DNA from: Rufibacter psychrotolerans
GTDB lineage: Bacteria; Bacteroidota; Bacteroidia; Cytophagales; Hymenobacteraceae
Assembly: GCF_016924645.1 (NCBI RefSeq)
Contig: NZ_JAFFJV010000002.1
Coordinates: 124,001 to 188,000, forward strand
Direction of reading: 5' to 3'
DNA: 64,000 nt
Positions within the stretch are counted from its first letter, which is position 1; the number at the start of each line of letters is the position of its first letter. Positions 1 through 6,972 of the stretch are shown in pieces. The notes beneath the pieces were generated by a model. The model was not told the origin of the DNA. It was given only the letters and a program-made list of their open reading frames with translations, and did no database searches. The position numbers and the translations under genes are program-made.

Positions 1-96
1 TGGGACGGCGGCAACCTCTCTGAGGGCTCCTATTTTTATCTTTTAAAGGACACCGAAGGCAATACCGCCAAGGGTTGGGTAGAGATTGTGAAGTAA
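1..96 (+). CDS. C-terminal end of a T9SS-sorted protein (gliding-motility type, partial)
   Basis: An open frame enters from the left edge and stops at TAA 94-96, giving 31 residues. It reads WDGGNLSEGSYFYLL and ends in GWVEIVK. This matches the last strands of the CHU_C/gliding-motility-associated C-terminal domain (type B sorting signal), whose usual form is WDG-x-N-x(3-5)-G-x-Y-F-Y. Such domains direct proteins through the type IX secretion system to the cell surface. The cargo lies outside the window. The family call rests on a short stretch and is an inference. Confidence 0.7.
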   Translation, partial: WDGGNLSEGSYFYLLKDTEGNTAKGWVEIVK

Positions 97-170
97 GAAA
101 AAGTCAATTTTTATTGGTCCTGCCCGTAGGGGAAAACCCGCCGCAAGCGGTCTTCACCTCAAACTTTGTT

Positions 171-710
171 ATGCGCCCAACCTTCTACCTTTTTCTTCTT
201 AGTTTGTTAGTCATGGCCGGGGTTTCTGGATGCGGAGCCGAGCTGATTGAAGACCCCATTATGACAGCCCGGGTGAATGGCCGGGAGTTCACGGCCTGCC
301 GGGGCTCTGGCAAGAACATCGCCCTGCCCAAGGACAACGTCTCCATCACCTACTTCACCGACGGGCGCCTGCTGATCAAAGGCTCTGACAGCTGCAAAGA
401 CACCATCCGGGAGATTCAGTTAGACATCTGGGGCGTGCAGGGCACGGGCACCTACCCCATTGACCACCTCGCCGATTACACCGGCAACGCAGCAGGCAGC
501 AATGGGACACTAAAATTCCCTTACTTCCGGCCGCTCACCCTGCAGGGGCTCCTTACCACCAGCAGCCAGCACACCGGCCGGTTTATCCTCACGGAATTTG
601 ACCTGGAGAAAAGGCGCCTCTCGGCCACGTTTGAACTGGATGTTTACGAGCCCGTGTCGGGCTTGCTGTACCGCATCAGGGAAGGCAAGCTGCACAACGC
701 GCCGTTCTGA
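171..710 (+). CDS. Putative lipoprotein, DUF6252-like
   Basis: A 179-residue protein. An in-frame start at 75 exists, but the ATG at 171 is preferred because it opens a clean lipoprotein signal: MRPTFYLFLLSLLVMAG followed by the lipobox VSGC. The mature part begins with the pattern MTARVNGREFTACRGSG and is rich in beta-strand-like stretches. This resembles small Bacteroidota lipoproteins of the DUF6252 type, which have no known function. It probably sits in the outer or inner membrane facing the periplasm. A GC-rich hairpin with a T-run follows at 781-838. The family assignment is tentative; the lipoprotein call is firm. Confidence 0.7.
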   Translation: MRPTFYLFLLSLLVMAGVSGCGAELIEDPIMTARVNGREFTACRGSGKNIALPKDNVSITYFTDGRLLIKGSDSCKDTIREIQLDIWGVQGTGTYPIDHLADYTGNAAGSNGTLKFPYFRPLTLQGLLTTSSQHTGRFILTEFDLEKRRLSATFELDVYEPVSGLLYRIREGKLHNAPF

Positions 711-729
711 TCTTCCTTCGGGGCCACCG

Positions 730-769
730 CCGTTTTGGGGCTGTTTCTGCCAAAAGCCCTTCAAAACGG
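730..769. repeat. Dispersed palindrome family A, copy 1
   Basis: CCGTTTTGGGGCTG on the left and CCCTTCAAAACGG on the right form an imperfect hairpin. It begins 19 nt after the stop at 710 and is the first of about two dozen copies (see findings). Confidence 0.75.
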
Positions 770-780
770 CCCTCGTTCAG

Positions 781-838
781 GCTCTCGGGCTTCATGTTCT
801 CTGGCTTGGCCGGAGCATGAAGGCCCGGGAGCTTTTTT
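781..838 (+). terminator. Rho-independent terminator
   Basis: Arms 781-796 and 816-832 pair with one mismatch and one bulge (left GCTCTCGGGCTTCATG), and are followed by six T. It lies about 70 nt after the lipoprotein stop, beyond a copy of the dispersed palindrome. Confidence 0.6.
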
Positions 839-989
839 GCGCTCACGGGTCTGGGCAGAAGGGGCTTGGGGAGGTTTTCGCCCCCATTTTGCCTTTAGAA
901 CGGGCCCGGGCTTAAATCAGCCTGAAACGAACTCTTCTATTCCCGCTTTAGTTTTAATACTTTTAGCACTTCATACATTTCTATAGATT

Positions 990-1550
990 ATGTCAAGACG
1001 CGGTAGACGCACCTTAGGCGTTCCTACTTTTCCCATGCCTATTTCGGGGAGGTTCCTGCCCGCCACGCTCCTGATTGTGCTAGGCCTGGGCCTCATGATT
1101 TTCCAGAGCTTCACGCAGGAGGTAAGGGGCGAACAGGACCTGGTGGCAGAGCAGGGCACCTTCAGCAATTACTCTTTCAAGAAAACCCCCGAGGGGGAAA
1201 AGGATTATGGCATCTGGCTCAGGGAGTTCTCTGAGCGCTTTGAGCTGACCGGCAACCAGGAGGCCAGCTTTGACACGGCCGCCTTCAGGGCCGCCGTTAA
1301 GCCCGGCGACCGGATTCAGGTGGAATTCAGCAGCCGCGAGGACGTGGTTGAAACCGGAGGCACCCGCAAGCTGTATGGCCTGGCGGCCCCGGCCAAGAAC
1401 ATCACCTTTTTTGCGGGCAAAGACAGCGTGCAGCGCGAGAACACCGGCCCCCTCACGTACGCCATGTACGGCCTGCTGGCCGCAGGCATTTTGCTGTACA
1501 TCTGGCAGGTAATTAAGTGGAAGCGGGAACCCAGATACGAAGAGGCGTAG
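990..1550 (+). CDS. Hypothetical membrane protein with two TM segments
   Basis: A 186-residue protein of unrecognised family. A hydrophobic segment near residues 22-40 (LPATLLIVLGLGLMIFQSF) and another near 155-172 (MYGLLAAGILLYIW) enclose a roughly 110-residue extracytoplasmic domain. That domain contains a beta-rich stretch with KPGDRIQVEFSSRED, which recalls small OB/DUF3592-like membrane proteins. The C-terminus is short and basic/acidic. A shorter start at 1035 (MPISGRF) would still leave TM1 intact and is possible. No neighbour hints at a function. Confidence 0.6.
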   Translation: MSRRGRRTLGVPTFPMPISGRFLPATLLIVLGLGLMIFQSFTQEVRGEQDLVAEQGTFSNYSFKKTPEGEKDYGIWLREFSERFELTGNQEASFDTAAFRAAVKPGDRIQVEFSSREDVVETGGTRKLYGLAAPAKNITFFAGKDSVQRENTGPLTYAMYGLLAAGILLYIWQVIKWKREPRYEEA

Positions 1551-1562
1551 TGTTTTCAGCGG

Positions 1563-1601
1563 CGTTTTTTTAGGGTAATTCGCCAGAAACGGCCCGGAAA
1601 C
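1563..1601. repeat. Dispersed palindrome family A, copy 2
   Basis: GGCGTTTTTTTAGGG pairs imperfectly with GGCCCGGAAAC. It starts 12 nt after the stop codon at 1550. Confidence 0.65.
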
Positions 1602-1690
1602 AGCGGCGGTCTGCAAGCACAGTTTCTTTCCCGGGGCGGCACCATTCGGCCGCCGGCCCGTACAACCAACCAGAAAGGCAATGAGCAGTT

Positions 1691-1963
1691 ATGAGTAAAA
1701 TTCCGAAGACGCCCCGCCAGGTGATTTACGCCTGCAGCAGCGGCAAATGCCAGAAACGCGGCGGCAAAGAGATTCGCAAAACCATGCGGGAGCAGCTGAA
1801 AATGGCCGGCCTCAAAGACGAGGTGGAGATTATCAAGACCGACTGCACCGACCGGTGCAAGCATGGCCCCATCTTCAGCATACAGCCGCAGAACCTGTGG
1901 CTCCACGACATGACCGAAGGGCAGATCCTCCAGGTTTTTCGGGAGCAGGTGCTGGGCCAATAA
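1691..1963 (+). CDS. (2Fe-2S) ferredoxin domain protein, thioredoxin-like fold
   Basis: A 90-residue protein. Four cysteines have the spacing of thioredoxin-like [2Fe-2S] ferredoxins: C15 and C20 (ACSSGKC) and C52 and C56 (DCTDRCKHGP). The HGP after the last cysteine is typical of the family. Length and the absence of a signal peptide fit a cytosolic electron carrier. Its partner is not visible in the neighbourhood. A strong bidirectional terminator separates it from the convergent ferritin gene. Iron-sulfur binding is inferred from the cysteine pattern. Confidence 0.85.
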   Translation: MSKIPKTPRQVIYACSSGKCQKRGGKEIRKTMREQLKMAGLKDEVEIIKTDCTDRCKHGPIFSIQPQNLWLHDMTEGQILQVFREQVLGQ

Positions 1964-1965
1964 AA

Positions 1966-2004
1966 AACCCCTCAGACTTACGGGTCTGAGGGGTTTGTCT
2001 TTTT
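1966..2004. terminator. Bidirectional terminator between ferredoxin and ferritin genes
   Basis: A perfect 12-bp stem (AACCCCTCAGAC, 1966-1977, with 1984-1995) has a 6-nt loop. It is preceded by an A-run and followed by a T-rich stretch, so it can serve both convergent genes. Confidence 0.85.
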
Positions 2005-2030
2005 ATACGGTACGCCCGCCGGCAAAGTTG

Positions 2031-2564
2031 CTACTCAGCGCCGTTCTCGTATTTTATTTTGCGCACCTGCTTGTCAATCTCCCAGCGGCCGGTGCCCTCT
2101 TCGCCAATCACGTCAAACAGTTCCAGGGCGCGGCGGGCTACATACTCCTCTTCTACCTGCTCCTGCAGGAACCACTGCAGAAACTGGAACGTCATGTAGT
2201 CCTTGGATTTCATGCACTGGTCGGCGAGGCGGTTGAACTGCTGCGTCACAAAAATCTCCTGCTGCAGCGCCTTCTCAAACACATCTCTGAAAGAGTCAAA
2301 CTCCTGGGGCACGTTCACCACCTCGGGCGAGATGGCGTGGCCGCCCAGATCTCCCACAAAGTTGAAGAGTTTGAGCATGTGCTCGCGCTCCTCGTGGCTC
2401 TGTTTCATGAAGTAATCGGCAGAATAGTCAAAGCCCTGGCGGTTGCACCAGCTAGACATGGCCAGATACGTAGCCGAGGAGTGGGCTTCTACTTTTATCT
2501 GTTCGTTCAAAAGCGTCTCTATTTCTTCAGAAAGCGAGGTACGCAGTCTCAGTAAATCCTTCAT
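2031..2564 (-). CDS. ftnA: Non-haem ferritin
   Basis: A 177-residue protein of full ferritin length. It oxidises Fe(II) and stores iron in a 24-mer cage in the cytosol. The first helix holds NEQIKVE with the ferroxidase glutamate E21, and the second holds the EEREHM motif with E59 and H62, as in bacterial FtnA. Helices A-D and the short C-terminal helix are all present. A -7-like element TATATTTG lies about 53 nt upstream. No regulator binding site was recognised. The two-gene context (iron storage opposite an Fe-S ferredoxin) suggests iron handling, but the genes are convergent rather than an operon. Confidence 0.93.
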   Translation of the reverse strand: MKDLLRLRTSLSEEIETLLNEQIKVEAHSSATYLAMSSWCNRQGFDYSADYFMKQSHEEREHMLKLFNFVGDLGGHAISPEVVNVPQEFDSFRDVFEKALQQEIFVTQQFNRLADQCMKSKDYMTFQFLQWFLQEQVEEEYVARRALELFDVIGEEGTGRWEIDKQVRKIKYENGAE

Positions 2565-2616
2565 AGTCTTAAAAATCTCTTTGTGCCGGGCATCTACTGC
2601 GGTAAACGCCTTAACT

Positions 2617-2624
2617 CAAATATA
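2617..2624 (-). promoter_or_regulatory. Possible ferritin promoter, -7 element
   Basis: TATATTTG on the minus strand matches the Bacteroidota primary-sigma -7 consensus TAnnTTTG. No convincing -33 TTTG is present at 17-23 nt, so the call is moderate. Confidence 0.4.
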
Positions 2625-2780
2625 CCGGTAAAAGCCTTTCTTGGTTCTTCTACCGGAGCCATTTGGGGTAATACAGATTCAGTCTAAATTCAGTATGGCC
2701 CAAGCGCCCGCAGGGCGAGTCCTGAGTCCAGAGTGCTGAGGCGGAAGTAGAGAATAAAGGCGGGTGGTGAGGCAGTTGGG

Positions 2781-2804
2781 GTTGTTGGTGAGAACACCAA
2801 CAAC
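2781..2804. repeat. Palindrome family B, copy 1
   Basis: A perfect 10-bp stem GTTGTTGGTG with loop AGAA, followed by GGCGAA. Other copies lie at 3023, 18113 and 18286. Confidence 0.85.
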
Positions 2805-2846
2805 GGCGAACAAAAGGCGATAACGGTGAACGGGAAAAGCGTTTTT

Positions 2847-2882
2847 GAGGCTAACGCCTCACGGCAGTTGCAAACTGCCGGC
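2847..2882. repeat. Palindrome family C, copy 1
   Basis: Two adjacent hairpins: GAGGC/GCCTC (2847-2860), then CGGCAGTT/AACTGCCG (2862-2880). A near-identical block recurs at 18396-18432. Confidence 0.8.
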
Positions 2883-3022
2883 TATGGTAGAACCATGTAG
2901 GGGCTCCTATCTGGGAAAGACCAGGAGGCGTAAGCATTCCTATTTCAAAGGAGACTCTGCGTTAAAGAAACCCTCCCTTGCCGCCTTAAAAGGGCAGTTT
3001 GTGCTTGGGAAACGTAGATTGG

Positions 3023-3046
3023 GTTGTTGGTGGGAACACCAACAAC
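3023..3046. repeat. Palindrome family B, copy 2
   Basis: The same GTTGTTGGTG stem with loop GGAA, preceded by CGTAGATTGG and followed by GGCAA. The upstream 50 bases (AGTTTGTGCTTGGGAAACGTAG) resemble those before copy 3. Confidence 0.85.
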
Positions 3047-3373
3047 GGCAATGGCAAACAATGGTAACGGCGGAAAATGCGATAGGGAAAATGGTTAGGA
3101 GAGTCGCACCTCAATGATTTTTTGATCCTCTTAACCCTCGCTCGCCTCCGGCGAGTGTGAGTCATCCTGCGGCCTCTGGCCGCTATGTGGAGATGGCAGA
3201 ATAACCCTTTTGTTCACGGAGGCCAATCGTAGGCCAAAGGTCTACGAACATGGTACACGCGGCTGAGAGGCAGTTGAAAGGAAAGCAGAAAGTAGCCTGA
3301 ATCGCTTACCCTCCACTCAAAGAGACTTTGCTTTCAGAAAGAATGGAAATAAAGCAGATTGTTAGTAAACACT

Positions 3374-3739
3374 TTAATACACCACCGGGGCGTACAGGCA
3401 CTCATACAGGATGCTGTTCAAAGCAAGCATTGCCTTGGCGCCTTGCAGCAGCTCCTGGAAGTGCAGCACATCGGTGAGGGTGAGCACAAAGCAGCGCTCA
3501 GACCGGTAGGGCATTAAGATGTGCACGTCCAAGGCGCGGGAAGGGTCTTTGGCCATTTCCTCCACGTTGATGGCGTCTACGTGCTGCTTGAGGGTCAGAA
3601 AATCCTTTACCTTGAAGGGCGAGATACCGCCGGCAAACTCTACATAGTAGCAGTTGTAGCGGTTGCATTGGTACACCGCGCCGTAGGCAGTCCGGAACAA
3701 TTCAAGCAGATGCGGAGGGGTAGGCATAAGGCAATTCAA
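3374..3739 (-). CDS. Conserved hypothetical protein, DUF6686-like
   Basis: A 121-residue protein (117 if it starts at 3727, MPTPPH). It shows a YGAVYQCNRYNCYYVEFAGG stretch with two cysteines and a central helical segment. This pattern recalls the DUF6686 family of Cytophagales, whose function is unknown. No signal peptide or TM segment is visible, so it is probably cytosolic. A well-formed promoter (TTTG-N20-TAAATTTG) lies just upstream, which supports it being a real, separately transcribed gene. The family name is tentative. Confidence 0.7.
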   Translation of the reverse strand: MNCLMPTPPHLLELFRTAYGAVYQCNRYNCYYVEFAGGISPFKVKDFLTLKQHVDAINVEEMAKDPSRALDVHILMPYRSERCFVLTLTDVLHFQELLQGAKAMLALNSILYECLYAPVVY

Positions 3740-3761
3740 CTGGTTGCGCGAAGGAACAGCA

Positions 3762-3793
3762 CAAATTTAGCCTCTGTTTAGAATTGGTCCAAA
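3762..3793 (-). promoter_or_regulatory. Bacteroidota-type promoter of the DUF6686-like gene
   Basis: On the minus strand, TTTG (3790-3793) is separated by 20 nt from TAAATTTG (3762-3769). Spacing and both boxes match the Bacteroidota consensus. Initiation near 3755 would give a very short leader. Confidence 0.65.
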
Positions 3794-3837
3794 TAATAAT
3801 TGATGATATTTCTCACCTCTGCGCTAAAGGGAGCCGG

Positions 3838-3879
3838 CGCGTTTTGGGCCCATTTTGTAGAAAACAGGCCCAAAACGCG
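3838..3879. repeat. Dispersed palindrome family A, copy 3
   Basis: One of the best-formed copies: CGCGTTTTGGGCC on the left and GGCCCAAAACGCG on the right. It lies 12 nt past the stop of the minus-strand gene at 3892. Confidence 0.85.
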
Positions 3880-3891
3880 GGAAAGCCCGGC

Positions 3892-4158
3892 TTACTCCCG
3901 GTTGATGAGCTTGGAGAAGCGGCTGTCTTTCTCGTCCTGGTACAGGAACGCCAGCTTCTTTTCCTCAAACTTCTCAAAGAACTCCTCCCAGGAAATCTCC
4001 TCCAGGTTGTCCTCGGCGTAGCCCGGGAAATTGATGCGCAGCAGGCCGGCCTCGTCGCCCTTGCCGGTGCCTTTCACGGTGGCGGGCTTGCCCCCGTGCG
4101 ACTCGGCCCACTTGCGGATGGTATCATGGTCGGTGGTGGTTTTCGCTGATTCTGACAT
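3892..4158 (-). CDS. Small conserved protein (often mislabelled branching enzyme)
   Basis: An 88-residue acidic cytosolic protein starting MSESAKTTTDHDTIRKWAES. The start at 4158 is chosen over 4197 because the extra residues are not conserved-looking and run into the upstream region. The body contains GGKPATVKGTGKGDEAGLL and EEISWEEFFEKFEEKKLAFLYQ. This Bacteroidota/Proteobacteria family is commonly labelled '1,4-alpha-glucan branching enzyme' in databases, yet it is far too short for GH13 and has none of its motifs. Function is unknown. It is divergent from msrA. Confidence 0.8.
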   Translation of the reverse strand: MSESAKTTTDHDTIRKWAESHGGKPATVKGTGKGDEAGLLRINFPGYAEDNLEEISWEEFFEKFEEKKLAFLYQDEKDSRFSKLINRE

Positions 4159-4292
4159 AGTTTTATCTTGGTTTGGTCTACAGAGGTGTTGACGCAACCA
4201 TGCCTAAAAAGTTACCTTGCCCCTGGCCTTGGCTCCCGAAACTTCTGCCCTACCTTTACGGTTGTACCTACAGTACTTCACGCATTTTGCCC

Positions 4293-4958
4293 ATGAGACT
4301 TCTACTGGTTGCCTTGGTTTTATTATTGGGTTTCACCTCCTGCGCCCAGAGCCGAAAAGAAAAACAAACCGCCTCGCAGAAGGCGCCGGCGCAGAAGGAA
4401 GCTACTGTTCCGCGCGACAGCCTGGCCGTGGCCACGTTTGCCGGCGGGTGTTTCTGGTGCACCGAGGAAGCCGCCGAGAAGCTGCGGGGCGTGCATGACG
4501 TGGTTTCTGGCTATACGGGTGGCACCACCAAAAACCCCACGTATGAGCAGGTGAGCACCGGCCTCACCGGCCACGCCGAAGCCGTGCAGATCTACTATGA
4601 CCCCAACGTGGTGTCGTACCAAACCCTGCTGGAGGCCTTCTTCGCGGCGCATGACCCTACCACGCTCAACCGCCAGGGCCCCGATGTGGGCACCCAGTAC
4701 CGGTCGGCTATTTATTACCGCACCCCGCAGGAGAAAACCCAGATAGACGCCTACATCCGGCAACTGAACGCCGCCCGCGCTTTCCAGGCGCCCATTGTCA
4801 CGGAGGTGGCCCCTCTGAAGGAGTTCTATCCTGCCGAGGAAGAGCACCAGGACTTTTACCGGAACAACCCCAACAACCCCTACATGCGCGCGGTGTCTAC
4901 CCCCAAAGTGGAGAAGTTCAAACAGAAAATGGAAGGCAAGCTGAAGGAGGGCGAGTAA
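4293..4958 (+). CDS. msrA: Peptide-methionine (S)-S-oxide reductase MsrA, lipoprotein form
   Basis: A 221-residue enzyme that reduces methionine-S-sulfoxide in proteins. The start at 4293 gives a lipoprotein signal (MRLLLVALVLLLGFTSC, lipid cysteine C17), so it is exported and anchored. The signature GGCFWC carries the nucleophile C53. Downstream conserved segments are SGYTGG, GHAEAV and EEEHQDFY. The envelope location suggests repair of periplasmic or surface proteins. No MsrB partner is adjacent. A strong terminator follows at 4990. Confidence 0.95.
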   Translation: MRLLLVALVLLLGFTSCAQSRKEKQTASQKAPAQKEATVPRDSLAVATFAGGCFWCTEEAAEKLRGVHDVVSGYTGGTTKNPTYEQVSTGLTGHAEAVQIYYDPNVVSYQTLLEAFFAAHDPTTLNRQGPDVGTQYRSAIYYRTPQEKTQIDAYIRQLNAARAFQAPIVTEVAPLKEFYPAEEEHQDFYRNNPNNPYMRAVSTPKVEKFKQKMEGKLKEGE

Positions 4959-4989
4959 GACCCCACCAGGGCCATGGCAACTGGCTAAC

Positions 4990-5031
4990 AAAAACAGCGC
5001 GCGCTACCTGCTGGTAGCGCGCGCTGTTTTT
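4990..5031. terminator. Bidirectional terminator after msrA
   Basis: A perfect 19-bp stem (4990-5008 with 5013-5031), loop TGCT, with A5 and T5 at the ends. It sits between msrA and the convergent CZB-like gene. Confidence 0.9.
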
Positions 5032-5047
5032 GGGCTCTTTTTTAGAT

Positions 5048-5398
5048 TTAAGCGGCCAACTTGCCCTCCAGCTTGGAAAGAAGCGCCAGGAACTGCCCAG
5101 ACAGCTTCTCAATCTTGGCCAGGCCGTTCTGGGCTTCGTCTATCTTGCCACGCTCGTAGAGGGCAAAGAGAGAGTCGGCGGTGGTGCTTAGTTCCTGCTG
5201 CACTTGCTTCAGTTCCAGCATCTCGGCAACGTTGCGGTACCTTGACAGCCCCACAGAGTTGAACCAGATGTTGATGGGCCCGCTGCTGGAAAAGAAAGTA
5301 GCATCCAGCGTTCCGCCGTACAGCACCGATCGTACCTTTGACTTGAACAGAATATGCTTGATTCGTAATTGTTGGAAATCTACCTGCGCTTGATTCAT
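5048..5398 (-). CDS. CZB-like (chemoreceptor zinc-binding) stand-alone protein, degenerate
   Basis: A 116-residue all-helical protein. The N-terminus VDFQQLRIKHILFKSKV followed by a loop and PINIWFNSVG resembles the CZB domain, in which a first-helix His, a loop Cys and two late His bind zinc. Here only H14 is evident; the usual cysteine and the later His pair are missing (positions read SSSGPI and LKQVQQEL). It may therefore be a non-zinc helical sensor or adaptor. It lies about 50 nt downstream of the PAS protein on the same strand, so the two are probably co-transcribed. The homology is inferred by eye. Confidence 0.5.
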   Translation of the reverse strand: MNQAQVDFQQLRIKHILFKSKVRSVLYGGTLDATFFSSSGPINIWFNSVGLSRYRNVAEMLELKQVQQELSTTADSLFALYERGKIDEAQNGLAKIEKLSGQFLALLSKLEGKLAA

Positions 5399-5449
5399 TT
5401 GCAGTAAACCACGTTAAAAGCTAGTGTATTGTAACCTTGTACAGGGAGA

Positions 5450-6706
5450 TTAGCCCTGCCTAAGGGTTTCCAACTCTTGTCTTAGCTTCACCTTGTCTGT
5501 GACATTGTACCCGAAGACAATGATACCGGTTACCTGATCGGCCTCAAAGAGGGGCTGGTAGGTGGTGGTAAAGTAGGCGGTCTCTGTCTGGCCGGTGTTG
5601 TGCCAGTCCAGTTCCACCCCAATCTCTTCGGCCACAAACGGCTTACCCGTGGTAAAGACATTGTCCAGGATGCCCACAAACCCCTGGGCCACTACCTCGG
5701 GCAAGGCCTCGGCCACCGTTTTGCCGGTCAGTTCCCGGCCGGGCATCAGTTGCTGGTACTGCGGGTTCACCAGCTCAAACCGGTGTTCAGGCCCTTTGAG
5801 GATGGCGAAGATGGCCGGGGCCTGCATGATGAGCCGCTCCAGGGTCTGGCGCTGGTCCTCGGCTTTCTGGTAGGCTTGCTGCACCTGGTCAGACAGCAGG
5901 GACATCTGCTCGTTGCTTTCCAGGATCTCCTGCACCATTAACTTGGTGCTGTGAATGTCATTGGCGCTGCCCACCCGCATGAGCACCTTGCCGCTTTGGT
6001 CTTTCATGGGCAGGCTTCTGACCAGGTGCCACCGGTAGCTGCCCTCCTTGTCCCGGATGCGCAGCTCTGCCTGGAATTCCATTTCGGCGTAAACCGCCTC
6101 TTTCTGCCGGTTCTTTACCTGGTAAATATCATCGGGGTGAATCACTTTCTGCCAGCCGCTGCCCAGGAACTCCTCAAACGGCAGGTCGGTGTAGTCCAGC
6201 CAGCGCTGGTTCACGTAGGTGCAGGCCCCGTCGGGCTCGGCCGTGTGGATGAGTTGCGGCACGGCATCGGTCAGGAACTTGAATTTCTCTTCGCTGACTT
6301 TGCTGGCCTGTTTGGCCAGTTCGCGCTCGGTCACGTCATGGGTGTTCTGGATCACGAACCGCACGTTTCCGGCCTCGTCCAAGACCGGGGTGTGCGAGGC
6401 CTCCCAGTACCGGGCCTCAAAGCCGCCGCCCTCCTGGGCAGAGCGCTCCAGGTCGTACCGCAGCACGTCCAGGTAGTCTACCTGTTTGGTGGCAATGGCT
6501 TTCCGGATAGAGATGATCACCGGGTTCTCGTCAAAGGAAACGCCGGGGTCCTGGTACACCTCTTTCACGAACACCTTCCCCATAATCTCCTCCCGCCGGC
6601 GCATGGTGGTTTTCAGGTACAGGTTGGTGGCGGCCAGAATCTTGAACTCCGGCGAAACGATGACGATGTTCTCCGGAACATTGATGAAGTAATCGAAGAA
6701 TTCCAT
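5450..6706 (-). CDS. Three-PAS protein without an output domain
   Basis: A 418-residue soluble protein. PAS-like domains span roughly residues 1-130, 145-265 (PAS_3 type with IHPDD and YRWHLVRSLP) and 300-410, joined by a coiled-coil stretch near 270-300. It ends there: no HisKA, HATPase, GGDEF or other output module follows. The first and third PAS domains closely resemble PAS1 and PAS5 of the histidine kinase at 10450 (shared DLERSAQEGGGFE-like and APAIFAILKG-like stretches). It may be a truncated paralogue acting as a sensor subunit. The CZB-like gene lies directly downstream. Confidence 0.8.
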   Translation of the reverse strand: MEFFDYFINVPENIVIVSPEFKILAATNLYLKTTMRRREEIMGKVFVKEVYQDPGVSFDENPVIISIRKAIATKQVDYLDVLRYDLERSAQEGGGFEARYWEASHTPVLDEAGNVRFVIQNTHDVTERELAKQASKVSEEKFKFLTDAVPQLIHTAEPDGACTYVNQRWLDYTDLPFEEFLGSGWQKVIHPDDIYQVKNRQKEAVYAEMEFQAELRIRDKEGSYRWHLVRSLPMKDQSGKVLMRVGSANDIHSTKLMVQEILESNEQMSLLSDQVQQAYQKAEDQRQTLERLIMQAPAIFAILKGPEHRFELVNPQYQQLMPGRELTGKTVAEALPEVVAQGFVGILDNVFTTGKPFVAEEIGVELDWHNTGQTETAYFTTTYQPLFEADQVTGIIVFGYNVTDKVKLRQELETLRQG

Positions 6707-6736
6707 AGGCTAGGGTAGGGCTTCAGGCAGAAAGAC

Positions 6737-6744
6737 CAAAAGTA
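6737..6744 (-). promoter_or_regulatory. Possible promoter of the PAS/CZB-like pair, -7 element
   Basis: TACTTTTG on the minus strand lies 31 nt before the start codon. A TTTG at 6757-6760 is too close (12 nt) to be a normal -33. Confidence 0.4.
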
Positions 6745-6813
6745 ATGCATGCGGGGCAAATTTCTATGACGGGTACCGCTTCTTCTGTGGCTGGGTTTGG
6801 GGCATTTCTTTTG

Positions 6814-6853
6814 CCGTTTTTGGCCCCTTTTGGAGAAAAAGGCCCCAAAACGG
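6814..6853. repeat. Dispersed palindrome family A, copy 4
   Basis: CCGTTTTTGGCCCC pairs with GGCCCCAAAACGG. It lies between divergent genes, so here it is 5' to both. Confidence 0.85.
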
Positions 6854-6936
6854 TGTTGTAAGAAAGGCCCGGCAATACCGGTCCGGCGGCAACTAAGCCT
6901 GCGTGCTCTTCGTTTCCAGTAACCAGCAAGAATGGC

Positions 6937-6944
6937 TAGCTTTG
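6937..6944 (+). promoter_or_regulatory. Possible mfd promoter, -7 element
   Basis: TAGCTTTG lies 28 nt before the mfd start, with a weak TTTC 20 nt upstream as a -33 candidate. Confidence 0.45.
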
Positions 6945-6972
6945 CCCCTGTTTTTCTAGAACTGATTTACCT

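Larger units (their letters stand above)
2690..3370. other. Repeat island between ferritin and the DUF6686-like gene
   Basis: About 800 bases hold no convincing gene. The stretch contains two copies of the GTTGTTGGTG palindrome, one GAGGC/GCCTC-CGGCAGTT palindrome, small hairpins at 3139-3153 (CTCGCC/GGCGAG) and 3170-3184 (GCGGCC/GGCCGC), and a degenerate TGAGTCC tandem near 2718-2742. The open frame at 2845-3117 runs across these repeats and looks non-coding. Confidence 0.7.

Noticed and set aside
2845..3117. A 90-codon frame in the first repeat island.
   Set aside because: It is read through palindrome families C and B, has no domain or promoter, and similar repeats elsewhere are not in frame.
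3892..4158. Annotation as glycogen branching enzyme.
   Set aside because: At 88 residues it has none of the GH13 catalytic motifs; the label is a database carry-over.
4990..5031. Considered as another family A palindrome.
   Set aside because: It is a perfect GC-rich stem with A/T tails and lacks the GTTTT-N6-GTTTT layout, so it is an ordinary terminator.
6723..6929. A 68-codon minus-strand frame upstream of mfd.
   Set aside because: It spans a family A palindrome and the promoter regions of both flanking genes.
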